Positions 33,855-44,167 are shown, counted from the stretch's first letter. The stretch: DNA of 64,000 nt from Pyrus communis (GCF_963583255.1 NC_084815.1:8541724-8605723); one strand, 5' to 3'. The notes: generated from the letters alone by a model not told the origin. Numbers and translations: made by a program.

Positions 33855-34517
33855 ATGGCAAACCCATCGAACCTTAGCTTAGAATTGAGTCTCAGCAGTG
33901 ATACGGTCGCGCCGCGTCAAGGTAACGTATGGCGCCCTTCTTTCTTATCTTCTAACGGTCATCTTACAGGTGAAGACTCTGTGATGCAGGACGCCACAAC
34001 AGCTACAATAGTAGCTAGGAACTTCCTCACTCCAAAAGATAGTAGGCTGCTGTCAGGACGGTCCGATGAGTTGGCCGTTCAAGAGTCCCTCGCTCTTAGT
34101 GTTCAGTGTGCGAGCTCTGTGTCCAACATGGGCCAACGCCTGCTTGCTCGGTCCCGTCAGGTGGAATCATTGATGGCAGAGGTGGAAACTCTTAAGCAGG
34201 AGATCAAACATCTTAAGTACGAGAATAGAAGTTTGTATGTGCTTGCAAATAACTATTCGTCGGGCATGAAGAGGAAGCTTGATGAGCTGCAAGAATCCGA
34301 AGGTCGAATTCAAAGTGACCGTCAAAGGCTTGCGGCTTATCTCCAGAGGCACCTTTTTCCTAGGTCATCCAACGTTTGGCCAAGTATTGAGGCCTCGAAT
34401 GCTCTATCTTCGATGCCTCCCGTTCCGATGCCTTCCGCTCCTATGTCTTCTGCTCCGATGCCTTCCGCGTCAAGAGTTTTGCCAAGTAGTGGGGCATCAA
34501 GCAAACAACCTTTGTGA
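33855..34517 (+). CDS. Additional ORF (opposite strand) in the Athila element, 220 aa, coiled coil
   Basis: Seen: an uninterrupted 220-codon ORF on the strand opposite to gag-protease, ATG context aaaaATGgca. Residues ~1-50 are Ser/Leu-rich, ~55-95 carry FLTPKDSRLLSGRSDE and a Ser/Ala helix, ~95-155 form a heptad-rich coiled coil (RQVESLMAEVETLKQEIKHL, then NRSLYVLANNY), and the tail is a Pro/Ser/Met repeat (PSAPMSSAPM). No catalytic motif. Known: some plant Ty3/Gypsy elements (Tat/Athila) carry additional ORFs, some antisense; similar coiled-coil proteins are annotated in plant genomes as putative gypsy-type transposon proteins. Function unknown. Codon use is normal and it is not a mirror of gag. 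Confidence 0.7.
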   Translation: MANPSNLSLELSLSSDTVAPRQGNVWRPSFLSSNGHLTGEDSVMQDATTATIVARNFLTPKDSRLLSGRSDELAVQESLALSVQCASSVSNMGQRLLARSRQVESLMAEVETLKQEIKHLKYENRSLYVLANNYSSGMKRKLDELQESEGRIQSDRQRLAAYLQRHLFPRSSNVWPSIEASNALSSMPPVPMPSAPMSSAPMPSASRVLPSSGASSKQPL

Positions 34518-34656
34518 AAGTTACATTTTTTTTTTTTTTTTTTTTTTTGTAATCAAATCGGAGATCAATAGACAACTTTATTTTATTCAGTGTATTGGGT
34601 TGCCTCCCAAGTAGCGCTTTCTTTTACGTCTTGCAGCCGGACGAAACCTTCATTTC

Positions 34657-37446
34657 TCACTTAGAGCCCACGGCATGCAATGGGATCTCCTCCATAACAT
34701 GCCCTTCAATACTTCCATAATCCGGCTCACTGAATGGGAGGGGATAATGATCCTCCCTGATGGTGATGTTTTGGTTCTGAACGTCCATGTACATGCTCCC
34801 ACCACCTTGAGATTGATTGGGTACCTGCACCAAAGAAGGTAACAACCTATTAGTTGAAATGGGAATCGGAATTGGGATTGGAAACTTACTAGGATGTTGT
34901 GGCAATGCTCCAAGGACATCCACCCTCTCGCCAATTTTAGCACAAGGCACAGCCATATTGGATGTTTTTAGGGTAGTGGCATGCTCGTTGTGCTCCAATC
35001 CAATTCCTTCCTCGATGGTGATTCTAGATGCATCCTTCTTGATTTGTGCGGATCCTTTCGGCCTTATGTCCTTATGCACATCTATGACAAAACAAGAATG
35101 ATCATCATTAGTATTCTTAATAGATTCATAAACTTTAAAATTAATCATATCACCACCAAACTCCATAGTTAAGGCTCCTTTGGCCACGTCAATCTTGGTG
35201 TGAGCTGTTTTCATGAACGGTCGTCCAAGTAAGAGTGGCGATGGTGGAGAGTGGGTTGAATCCTCCATGTCAAGCACATAGAAATCTGCAGGAAAAATCA
35301 AGTGGTCCACCTGCACCAGAACATCTTCCAAAACTCCTCTCGGGTATGCATTAGATCGATCAACTAATTGAATAATGACACCATCATTTTTAAGCTCTCC
35401 TAGAATCATAGATGCATAAACAGAGTATGGCATGACATTAATTGATGCACCTAAATCTAGCATAGCATGTTCGAACCTTTTATTACCAATTACACAAGGG
35501 ATGGTGAAACTACCTGGATCTTTGCATTTAGGTGGTAACTTTCTTTGCAATATTGCAGAGACATTCTCACTTACATGTACCACCTCTTTTTCCTGAATCC
35601 GTTTCCTTGTTGTGCAAATCTTTTTCAAAAACTTCGCATACTTCAGAATTTGCTTTATTGCATCAAGGAACGGGATATTGACATGCACCTTCCTAAACGT
35701 CTCCAGGATTTCTTTTTCATCTTCCTCTTTCTTGGCTTGCATAAACCTGCTAGGAAAAGGCACATTTGGTGGAATCACGTTAGAAACCATTGAGTTTGGA
35801 CCTACCTTACATTTGTTGGACGGCCTAGGAGCTTGAAGTGGTTGTGGCAATGGTTGTTCCACCCTTTCCGTGGCTTTGCCCTTCCTCTCTTTCTCTTGCA
35901 ACAGCTTTTCCTCCTCTTCTTGGCTTGATTTTGGTGGTTGTGAGGTAGTTCCAACTTCCTTGCCACTTCTTAAGGTGATTGCATTGGCGGTTTCAAAGCC
36001 ACCCTTTGGATTGACCACCGTAGTGCTTGGTAACTTACCATTTTCACTACTAAATTGCCCCATGAATTCAGCCATTTGTCCCACTTGTCTCTTCAACTCC
36101 TTCACCTCTTGAGCTTGATTCTGCACCTCATTGGCGTAATTGTGCATGTCCTTTGCTTGTTTTTCTTGCCCCTGCGCCAATGTAGTTAGTAATTGAATAA
36201 CTTGAGAATTATCAAAAGATGAACCTGAGTTGTTTTGGGACGATGGTGGTTGGTTGGATTGGTATGGCCGCGGGAACCCAGGGGGGTTTTGTTGAAATCC
36301 CCTTTGTGGTGCAGATTGTTGGGCAGGTTGTTGTGCATCTCTCCATCTGAAATTTGGGTGGTCTCTCCAACCTGGATTATATGTGTTAGAATATGGATCG
36401 TTCCTCGGTTGGTTTTGATTCCCATAGCCCATGGCATTGGCAGATTCCCATCCTCCATTCTCTATTAATTGAGGGCATGTCTCGGATGGATGCCCTTGCA
36501 TTGAACACACGCCACACACTTGGTTTTCTTGTGGTTTTGACCCCTTGACAACCTGAGACACGAGAGAAGTAAGATTAGCCAATTGTGACTGAATATCAGA
36601 AATTGCACTTACCTCATTCACACTTTGTTGTCGTGGCCCTTCTCTTTGTCCAACACCTTCATATTGTTGAGCGTTGTGTGCTCGGTTGGCAATTAGAGCT
36701 TTGGCATCCATTAAAGTCTTGTCCACTAATGCACCACCCGCCGAAGCATCTAGCATTTGACATTCCATGGGAAGGTGTCCCTCGTAGAAATATTGAATGA
36801 GTAGCTCCTCCTTCATTTGGTACTGTGGACATGAAGCAACAAGTGATTTAAAATGTTCATAATAAGATGGAAATGACTCACCTTGATTTTGTTGGATGCC
36901 ACTGATTCGTTTCCTCAAGAGAATGATCTTTGCAGTGGGAAAGAATTTCTCTAAGAATGCACGTTTCATACTTTCCCAAGAATTTACAGTTCCAGGGGAC
37001 AATTCAAACAACCAATCTTTGGCCTTGTCCATAAGTGAGAATGGAAAGGCCTTCATCTTCAAAATACTCCCATCAACGTTGATGGGTGTCATACTTGAGC
37101 AAACTACCTCAAATTCCTTAAGATGTTTGTTAGGATCTTCCATGGACAACCCATGGAATTTAGGAATATGATGTAATAAACTAGACTTAAGTTTAAACTC
37201 ATCGGTCTTCCCAGGGGTTGCATTGGGGTATTGGATGCAAAGAGGGGCTGCATTGGCCAAGCCCGAGGTAGAAAGCTCCTTGATGGTCCGATTGTCCACT
37301 GCCATGGTTGGTACTTCCTCTTTAAATTCAGGTTCGGGAATAGGAGGATTAGACACTTGCAATTTCTTTTTCCTTCTCAAAGACCTCTCGAAATCACCGT
37401 CAAAGTCGGAGATATGCTCACGAACAGGTTGTGAGCTACGGGTCAT
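34657..37446 (-). CDS. Athila gag-protease polyprotein, 929 aa, fused to integrase tail
   Basis: An intact 929-codon ORF starting MTRSSQPVREHI. Residues ~85-265 are the retrotransposon gag domain, 311-324 a CX2CX4HX4C zinc knuckle, ~375-450 a Gln/Pro/Asn-rich linker, ~655-770 an aspartic protease (DLGAS 664-668, LLGRPF 739-744). After ~residue 870 it jumps to a tail ending EEIPLHAVGSK, which matches the very end of pol in the complete Athila ([13 protein letters not shown] at 61109). RT, RNase H and most of integrase are therefore deleted in frame. The protein could still build particles; it cannot copy or insert DNA. Confidence 0.88.
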   Translation of the reverse strand: MTRSSQPVREHISDFDGDFERSLRRKKKLQVSNPPIPEPEFKEEVPTMAVDNRTIKELSTSGLANAAPLCIQYPNATPGKTDEFKLKSSLLHHIPKFHGLSMEDPNKHLKEFEVVCSSMTPINVDGSILKMKAFPFSLMDKAKDWLFELSPGTVNSWESMKRAFLEKFFPTAKIILLRKRISGIQQNQGESFPSYYEHFKSLVASCPQYQMKEELLIQYFYEGHLPMECQMLDASAGGALVDKTLMDAKALIANRAHNAQQYEGVGQREGPRQQSVNEVSAISDIQSQLANLTSLVSQVVKGSKPQENQVCGVCSMQGHPSETCPQLIENGGWESANAMGYGNQNQPRNDPYSNTYNPGWRDHPNFRWRDAQQPAQQSAPQRGFQQNPPGFPRPYQSNQPPSSQNNSGSSFDNSQVIQLLTTLAQGQEKQAKDMHNYANEVQNQAQEVKELKRQVGQMAEFMGQFSSENGKLPSTTVVNPKGGFETANAITLRSGKEVGTTSQPPKSSQEEEEKLLQEKERKGKATERVEQPLPQPLQAPRPSNKCKVGPNSMVSNVIPPNVPFPSRFMQAKKEEDEKEILETFRKVHVNIPFLDAIKQILKYAKFLKKICTTRKRIQEKEVVHVSENVSAILQRKLPPKCKDPGSFTIPCVIGNKRFEHAMLDLGASINVMPYSVYASMILGELKNDGVIIQLVDRSNAYPRGVLEDVLVQVDHLIFPADFYVLDMEDSTHSPPSPLLLGRPFMKTAHTKIDVAKGALTMEFGGDMINFKVYESIKNTNDDHSCFVIDVHKDIRPKGSAQIKKDASRITIEEGIGLEHNEHATTLKTSNMAVPCAKIGERVDVLGALPQHPSKFPIPIPIPISTNRLLPSLVQVPNQSQGGGSMYMDVQNQNITIREDHYPLPFSEPDYGSIEGHVMEEIPLHAVGSK

Positions 37447-37570
37447 AAACTACTACCTGCACACAAGTAAGAAAATAAAACACACACACACGGTGCAAAA
37501 CAAATTAAAACAAAACAAAACTGAACAATTTAAACAAGACTCAAGACAAGGGATTAGCAACTTTGCCAAT

Positions 37571-37587
37571 CCCCGACAACGGCGCCA
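37571..37587 (-). promoter_or_regulatory. Primer-binding site (tRNA-Asp type)
   Basis: On the minus strand TGGCGCCGTTGTCGGGG begins 5 nt after the 5' LTR end (37593). This matches the 3' end of plant tRNA-Asp with one mismatch, as in Athila elements. Confidence 0.8.
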
Positions 37588-37592
37588 AAATT

Positions 37593-39682
37593 TGATGTGA
37601 GATTTATACGCACACAAATTAAACCCTATTTGTGACAATTGTAGTAATGATGTAAGTAGGGATCGTTCTAACCGGGGATTAACTAGGGGTGCTAATCTTT
37701 TTTGAATTGACTTGAAAACACAAAAACTAAATGTAAAGACTCTTAACAAGACTACTATGACTCAGAATAGCTTTGAAATACTCAAACTGCCTAAAACAAT
37801 CAAATTGACTCAAACAGAAACTAGAACTTGATTTAGACAAATTTGAAAGTGTTTATGACTCCAAAAGCTTAAAGACACAAAAATAAAACAAATACGAATG
37901 ATTAAGACTCAACGAAATATGGGGGAAATGTGTTTGGACGATATTAAATTAAATGGACAGAATATAATTAAAGGCAAAATGTAAATATGAATGTGATGAA
38001 AATATGGATGATGGAATAGCCAAGGGGTTCTTCTCCACACATGTTACACTTGCATACAATATTGATTCTCAGTTGGTCTTTCGATAAGTTATGAAACTCA
38101 ACACCCCGGGTTAATGAGGTCCGCTTAAATTAACCGTCAAGTTCTCCTTAAGTTAATGAATTGGATGGGTTAGCGCAACGCAATTCACCACATTCTCCAA
38201 AAGTCCTTTACGTGAAAAGCACAATAAAGATACAATCAAAGGTCATTAAGCATTATGAAAACTATAAGTGTTGACGAGGCATTCGTTACTATGATGAGCA
38301 TGAAACTCGTGCCAAGAATTCATTTAACGCGATTGTTTATAAGCAACCTCCACTACTTGTGAATATAAGTTCATAACGATTAGGTGAAACTCACTTATAT
38401 TCTAGCGTCATATTCATGCATGAAAATTAAGCGCGCATTCTCAATAAACATACATAAATAAGTTATCAATCAAACGGTTAAACAAATTGAATCAACAACT
38501 TATGAAATTCCAACGAAAGTTAATCAATTCATATTGCAAACATAAACATAGTTTCGAATCACCCCCTAGCTAAAGGGGGTTTAGTTCCTCATAACTTTGA
38601 AATCAAAGAAACACCTAAACATTCCAACAACTCAAACTTGAATTGTATGAACGTTTAGGCACTCTTCTCTTCCTCGTTGTTGTAGCACAAGGTCTAAGGA
38701 GATGTTTAAGGCTTTAGGTGTATGTGGAATGGAGTGGGGAATGGTTGGAGTGACTTCAATGGAGGAGAAAAACTGCACAAAATGGAAGGTGATGCACGGC
38801 ACAAGATGTGTGTTTGTGTTGTGTGTTGTGTTGTGAATGGAATGAATGAATTGTGGCTGCAATGGATGCTTATTTATAGGTAAATAAGAGGGAACATGAT
38901 AGCTAGGAGGTGGGTGGAAATTTGGCTGCAAGGTGTGTGAATGATTATGAATGAATGCATGTGAAAAACAGCTAGGAAAACTTGGTGGAAAGCTGGAAAT
39001 GCAAAAGGGAAAAGCTGGAAAGGGAAGGGTAATGCACGGCATAGGAAGTTTCTTGATGGTTTTGGGGTTGTGATGCATGTATATGGCAGCTAGGGTGAAT
39101 GATGATGAATACATGTGGATTAAAGAGGGAGAATGTGGTGCAATGATGAAGTGGGAAGGTGGAAATGCAAAGGGGAAATGCTGGAAATGAAGGGAAATGC
39201 ACGGCATGGGTAGTTTTTGGTGCATGTGGCTGCAATGTTGTGCAATGATGGAGGAATAAGTGCATGTGGTTGAATTGGTGGTGAATGTGCATGGCAAAGA
39301 ATGGATTTGGCTGCAATGGTGTGTAATTGGGCTAGGGTTTAAGTGCATAAAATGGACCCAAATTGCTCCCCCTTGCATGGCAAGGAATGGTGTTTGTGTT
39401 AAGCCCACGACAAGGTGTTACGTAATTGGGTTAGGGCCATTGCTTTGTGTCTTCAAGTGCATACAAGGCCTTCAATTTCATCCAACACTTGGGCTCCAAG
39501 CATAAGCTATCCATCCTTAGCCCAATAGTGCTCCAAAAGGCCCCAAAACACATCTTTTTGCTTCCTTAGCCATATGAACCTAAAAACACACGAAAGAAGC
39601 ATAAATGACTAAAATAACTAAAGAAACATAACGTAAATGTACGAGAACAAGCCATTTAAGTCGCATGAATATGCTCCTATCA
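37593..39682 (-). repeat. 5' LTR of the Athila element
   Basis: 2090 bp, the same length as the 3' LTR and about 99% identical by eye. It would carry the element promoter, directing minus-strand transcription through gag-protease. Confidence 0.92.
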
Positions 39683-39814
39683 CACGCCCATAAGGACCTA
39701 CTGACTTGAAAATACATATGCGCTTAGAAAATTAGGAGTGCATTTATCTGCCACTGACGTCAAGCATTGAACCATATAAACTTCAGTTTCATAATGTTCA
39801 TACTTCATACTAAC

Positions 39815-39920
39815 CTTTGAACCTCTGAATGTTGTAAGGCGCATTCGAAAGGAAGGAGTTCTGAAGTATTTTAAGTTCAGCTTCATCATAGCAATATTTG
39901 GCTTGCTTTCCCCTCTCAAC
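39815..39920 (-). pseudogene. GYRB: DNA gyrase subunit B, third-last exon (beyond the insertion)
   Basis: 106-nt exon on the minus strand, acceptor ccag, donor AAAG|gttagt, reading [24 protein letters not shown], the GyrB segment that directly precedes GLGEMMP. Phase 1 at its end fits the exon at 27452-27582, so the two belong to one gene now separated by 12.2 kb of intron, 10.9 kb of it the Athila. No exon for the preceding TOPRIM part (DADVDGAHIR-type motif) was found to the right, so the remnant seems cut off here. Confidence 0.88.
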
Positions 39921-41077
39921 CTGGTCATTTCTGCGAAAAACAATGAACTTAACTATATACTTGTTTGGGCCCAAAATAATATTATTGGGCCTAGCGTAGG
40001 TTTATGTTCGGCCCAAAGTTTTTCCAAATGTACTATGGGCTGTCTAGTGGTCATAAGTTGCTCAGTTAGGGCGGTCGAGTCCTATTGCAAGAAGGAGTGA
40101 TTTGGATAAGAGCGGATGGGTTGAAGTCCTAGTACGATAAGGAGTCTCAATGGAGTGAGGACGCTGATTGAGGTGCGTCATTCGAAATAGGAGGGGGTGC
40201 GTCATTCGAAATAGGAGGGGGTGCGTCATTCGAAAGCCCCTCCAATTCAACACACAAATTGCCCTGCGCAAACCTCTCAAACATCTTGAGATTTTTTTAT
40301 TTTCTTTTTTCGTCAACACACCTTCAGTTTGGATAAACAACACTGTGAAGGCAACCGGTGACATATTCAGTTTGGATAAACATCACTGTTGCCGTAGAAT
40401 CAGCCGTTTCTCGAGCACCTTCAGTTTGGATAAACAGCATTGCATCGAGGTCGACTGGTTATCTATCCAAGTCTCGGTTGAGAAGGATTTTTGAATCTTT
40501 ATTGGCAGAGGTAATCTTATTAGCCATCTCGGCGAAGTAAGGTGTTACAGGTTACTACATTCGGCACATTGAAAGCCGAATTTGATATTGAACTTCCCAG
40601 AACTATCAGCCTTGTCTTTAGGCTTAGGCTGAGGTGTGTTCCTTCCTCAGCCACAATCGCAAGATTAAGAAGTCAGCAGCACGCTCAATGCAACATCAAC
40701 ACATTTTACTCCTCGGTCGAGCTCGGCCGATGAGTTGGCACGCCCCGCATACAATTGAAGGACGTAGTTAGCTTATTAATTACTTGGCCTGCGCGCCACG
40801 TAGGCTTGGTAGTTTTTAGGGTCAACATTTTGGCACGCCTAATGGGATCCAGTGCTAAAACTTTGAAGTTCATAACCATTAAGACACAATCAATAAAAAA
40901 GAAAACAATCATAGGAAAGTCAACGATTGACTTGCCGATTTAGGGCCCTGGACAAGATTTGTCACAGGTTCAAAATCCCCTTATTACTGTGACACCTGAA
41001 GCTGCAAGTGTGACGCACCGAGAAAAGGAAGTTTGTCTCGGTGGCCAACCTCGCAACGCAGAAATTCCCAACAAAAC
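39921..41077. other. Spacer with tandem motifs and retroelement debris
   Basis: Holds a 24-bp tandem repeat (40173-40234, about 2.6 units of gtgcgtcattcgaaatagga..), three spaced copies of cagtttggataaaca (40328, 40368, 40427), and at about 40830 ttttggcacgcctaatggga, which resembles the LTR/primer-site junction of other Ty3/Gypsy elements. No intact gene. An AT-rich palindrome lies at 39968-39991. Confidence 0.5.
40173..40234. repeat. 24-bp tandem repeat, ~2.6 copies
   Basis: Two perfect units starting gtgcgtcattcgaaatagga and one partial unit. Short and local. Confidence 0.85.
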
Positions 41078-42983
41078 TGATAGGAGCATATTTAGGCAAC
41101 TTAGTTGGCTCGTTTTCGTGCATTTATGTTATTAATTCTTAGTTATTTTAATTCTTCAAGCTTCTTTTGTGTGTTTTCAGGATCATAAGACGTATTTGAC
41201 GAAATGATGCATTGTGGAGCCTTTTGGGGCCTTTTGGAGCACTTTTGGGCTAAGGATGGATAGCTTATGCTTGGAGCCAAAGTGTTGGACGAAATTGAAG
41301 GCCTTGTATGCACTTTAGGACATAAAACAAAGGGCCTAGCCCATTCTCTTCCCAAAAACCATCCTAACCCATGCATAACCTACCAATTTCAGCCACATGC
41401 ATCACAAATACACAACCAATGCCGTGGCCTCCCACCCCTATTTTCAGCCATCCCACTTCATCATTGCAGCCACCATTCACCCTAGTTGTCACTCACATGC
41501 TTTCCCATTCTATAATTCACCCACATGCACTCTTAATCATTCATCCATTTTCTCCCATCACAAACACACAACCTTTGCCGTGCACTTCCATCCCATTTCC
41601 AGCATTCCCCTTTGCATTTTCAGCTTTCCACCAACCAACCTAGTTGTCATTACACATGCATTCCCTCTTTAATCATTCCCTCCTAGCTGCCATTCACATG
41701 CTCTCCCATCCATTCTCTCCCTATAAAACCATGCAATGCATTCATACACACCATTCCTATTCAACACAAAACAATCACACAACACACCAACACAAAACAT
41801 CCCATTCTTTGCCGTGCATTCCCTTTCATTTTCCAGCATCTTTCTCCTCCATTGCAGCCACTCCAACCACTCCCAATCCCTCCAAAACACTACCCCACCA
41901 TCACACATCCATTCCTCCATACAAATACCATCCCAAAACCTATCCTTAGATCTTGTGCCGCAACAAAGAGGAAGAGAAGAGGGCCTAAACGTTCATACAA
42001 TTTAAGTTTGAGTTGTTGGAATGTTTAGGTGTTTCTTTTCCTTTGATTTCAAAGTTTAATTTCAATTCTCTTTGTCTTGTACGTATGAGGAACTAAACCC
42101 CCTTTAGCTAGGGGGTGATTCGAAACCATGTTTATGCTTGCAATATGAATTGATTACCTTTGGTTGGAATTTCATAAGTTGTGGATTCAATTTGTTTAAC
42201 CGTTTGATTGATAACTTATTTATGTATGTTTTTTGAGAGTGCACGCTTAATTTTCATGCATGAATATGACGCTAGAATATAAGTGAGTTTCACCTAATAG
42301 TTATGAACTTATATTCACAAGTAGTGGAGGTTGCTTATAAACAATCGCGTTAAATGAATTCTTGGCACTAGTTTCGTGCTCATCATGGTAACGAAGGCCT
42401 CGTCAACACTTATAGTTTTCATGATGCTTAATGATCTTTGATTGTATCTTTATTGTGCTTTTCACGTAAAGGACTTTTGGAGAATGTTGTGAATTGCGTT
42501 GCGCAAACCCATCCAATTCATTAACTTAAGGAGAACTTGACGGTTAATTTAAGCGGACCTAATTAACTCGGGGTGTTGAGTTTCATAATTTATCGAAAGA
42601 CCAACTGAACATCATCTTGTATGCAAGTGTAACATGTGTGGAGAAGAACCCCTTAGCTATTCCATCATCCATTGGTCTATCACAATTTGTTTCACAATTT
42701 GTTTTCTTTATAATCTGTCCATTTAATTTAATCTCGTCCAAACACAATCCCCCCATATTTTGTTAAGTCTTAGTCATTATAATCTGTCTTATTTTGGTTT
42801 TTAAGTATTTGGAGTCACAAACACTTTTAAATTCGTCCAAATTAAGTTCTAGTTTCTGTTTGAGTCAATTCCAAGTAGATTAGCACCCCTAGTTAATCCC
42901 CGGTTAGAACGATCCCTACTTACATCATTATTACAATTGTCACAAATAGGGTTTAATTTGTGTGTCACATTCGTTTCGCATTA
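41078..42983 (+). mobile_element. Solo LTR of an Athila-like element, 1906 bp
   Basis: Starts tgataggagcatatt in the plus orientation and follows the same landmarks as the LTRs at 28.8 and 37.6 kb, inverted. It ends ttcgcatta, where CA has become TA. Flanked by a perfect 5-bp target duplication, aaaac at 41073-41077 and 42984-42988. No interior remains. Confidence 0.8.
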
Positions 42984-43737
42984 AAAACCACATGCATTTT
43001 AATCGAAGGGATAGTGGAAGATTGCTGGAATGCATGGAAATGAAGGAATAAGTGCCCTTAGCCCGGTATTCCACCCACTTGAGGGTATGAAGAAGAGAAA
43101 GAGCAGAAGAGCTATGAATATGATCACTTGGAGCTAGGTGCTTCTCCTGTAGCTGGCTAGTACCTCCTCTATTCCATTTCTCTGTCCTAACCCCCCTGCA
43201 AAACCAAAATATCCATTGCTTTCCTGTCATGGGACGAGGAATGGAATGCATGTTGCTACCTTTTTAGCATCCTCTCGAAAAGTAGGTTGCCATTGACCAG
43301 CATCATAAGCGGGAAGGAATGAAATCTTTTTTTTCCCCGAGTGAGAAGGCGGCGAGAAAACCATTCTCCGTCGAGTCACGTTGCTCCTCCGTCCACTTCA
43401 ACGGCGCTCATCGGCCACACACACAGAGACGCATGTGGATGCGAATCCGACACGAATCGAGTCCCAAAATTTAGGTAAGGGTTTATGATTTTTCACTAGG
43501 TTCTTGTTCTTTAGGGTTTAGGGTCAAATTTCATGTTGATTAACTTGATTTCTGAGCATTTTGCCAAATGTGTGAGGGTTTGAGGACTGTGGGTTTCAGA
43601 TTAGAGTGAATGCAGGTTTTTGGGAGGGTTTCAGGTTGGGTGGGTTTCGGTTTAGGACTTGTAGGTCTTTGGGAGGGTGGGTGCACAAATTTGTGGGTTC
43701 ATCGGATTAGGCTCAGATTAAGATTAGGGTAGGTGGG
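42984..43737. other. Spacer, possible 5' end of an unidentified transcription unit
   Basis: From about 43330 the sequence is GC-richer and resembles a plant 5' UTR (cggcgctcatcggccacaca), ending in a donor-like aatttag|gtaaggg near 43475 and followed by a T-rich intron-like stretch. No ORF continues from it, so this is only a suggestion. Confidence 0.3.
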
Positions 43738-44101
43738 TGTCACATTCCCGCCTGGGCCCTCACCACATCTCGAGCTCGACTCCACCATAACACGATATTG
43801 TCCGCTTTGGGCCCTGGCCACGCCCTCACAGTTTTGTTTCTGGGAAGTCACACGAGAACTTCCCAGTGGGTCACCCATCCTAGGAATGCTCTTGCGCGAA
43901 CTCGCTTAACTTCGGAGTTCCTACGGAACCCGAAGCCAGTGAGCTCCCAAAAGGCCTCATGCTAGGTAGAGATGAGAATATACATATAAGGCTTCCAGGA
44001 TCCACTCCCCTGGGCGATGTGGGATGTCACAATCCACCCCCCTTAGGGGCCCGACGTCTTCGTCGGCACACTTCCGGCTAGGGATTGGCTTTGATACCAA
44101 A
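43738..44101 (-). mobile_element. Cassandra TRIM retrotransposon, 3' LTR plus interior
   Basis: Minus-strand LTR at 43738-44031 (294 bp) starting TGTGACATCCCACATCGCCC. It includes a 5S rRNA-like segment (about 43868-43945; on the minus strand ctccgaagttaagcga, then cctaggatgggtgacc), the signature of Cassandra. The 70-bp interior holds a purine tract before the LTR and, at its other end, TTTGGTATCAAAGCC, a tRNA-Met-type primer site. The second LTR is missing and replaced by a 66-bp hairpin. Cassandra has no proteins and depends on other elements. Confidence 0.85.
43868..43945 (-). other. 5S rRNA-like segment within the Cassandra LTR
   Basis: The minus strand matches the 3' half of plant 5S rRNA, including the internal promoter region (box A-like aagttaagcgag and the box C region gatgggtgacc). 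In Cassandra this serves as a possible pol III promoter. It is not a functional 5S gene: the 5' half of 5S is absent. Confidence 0.75.
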
Positions 44102-44167
44102 TGACACACCCCAACCTCAATCAGGGTGTGACGACCAGCACCCCTTGATTGAGGTTGGGGTGTGTAA
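44102..44167. repeat. Perfect hairpin in place of the Cassandra 5' LTR
   Basis: Arms of 20 bp, acacaccccaacctcaatca (44104-44123) and its exact reverse complement (44146-44165), with a 22-bp loop. The left arm with its loop resembles the first ~40 bp of the family-2 solo LTRs (tgacacaccccgaccgagat). The bases gtggg lie both before the LTR (43733-43737) and just after the hairpin (44168-44172). Confidence 0.75.

Larger units (their letters stand above)
32720..34600. other. Extra ~1.9-kb segment inside the Athila element
   Basis: Compared with the complete Athila at 53.7 kb (61109-61330), homology stops after the shared ttgggaggcaaccca (near 34600 here) and resumes at ccagatttgcgt (near 32720). 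The ~1.9 kb between has no counterpart there; it replaces about 50 bp. It contains the plus-strand ORF at 33855-34517 and its promoter-like region, and ends near a ~22-bp poly(T) run. Confidence 0.7.
28791..39682 (-). mobile_element. Non-autonomous Athila-like LTR retrotransposon, 10.9 kb, young
   Basis: Minus-strand element with two 2090-bp LTRs (28791-30880 and 37593-39682) and a perfect 5-bp target duplication, cacgc, on both sides (28786-28790, 39683-39687). By eye I count about 12 substitutions between the LTRs, so it is recent. Next to the 5' LTR is a tRNA-Asp-type primer site; next to the 3' LTR is a purine tract. The interior has gag-protease (34657-37446), no RT, RNase H or integrase, and a ~1.9-kb extra segment with an opposite-strand ORF (33855-34517). 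Athila assignment rests on the primer site, the gag and the match to the complete element at 53.7 kb. Mobility would need enzymes from a relative. Confidence 0.9.

Noticed and set aside
39968..39991. Stem-loop with taatatta in the loop, reminiscent of a geminivirus origin
   Set aside because: The conserved nonanucleotide is not intact, the stem is short and AT-rich palindromic, and there is no Rep-like sequence nearby.
43868..43945. 5S rRNA gene
   Set aside because: Only the 3' half of 5S is present and it sits in an LTR with Cassandra ends; it is a retrotransposon part.
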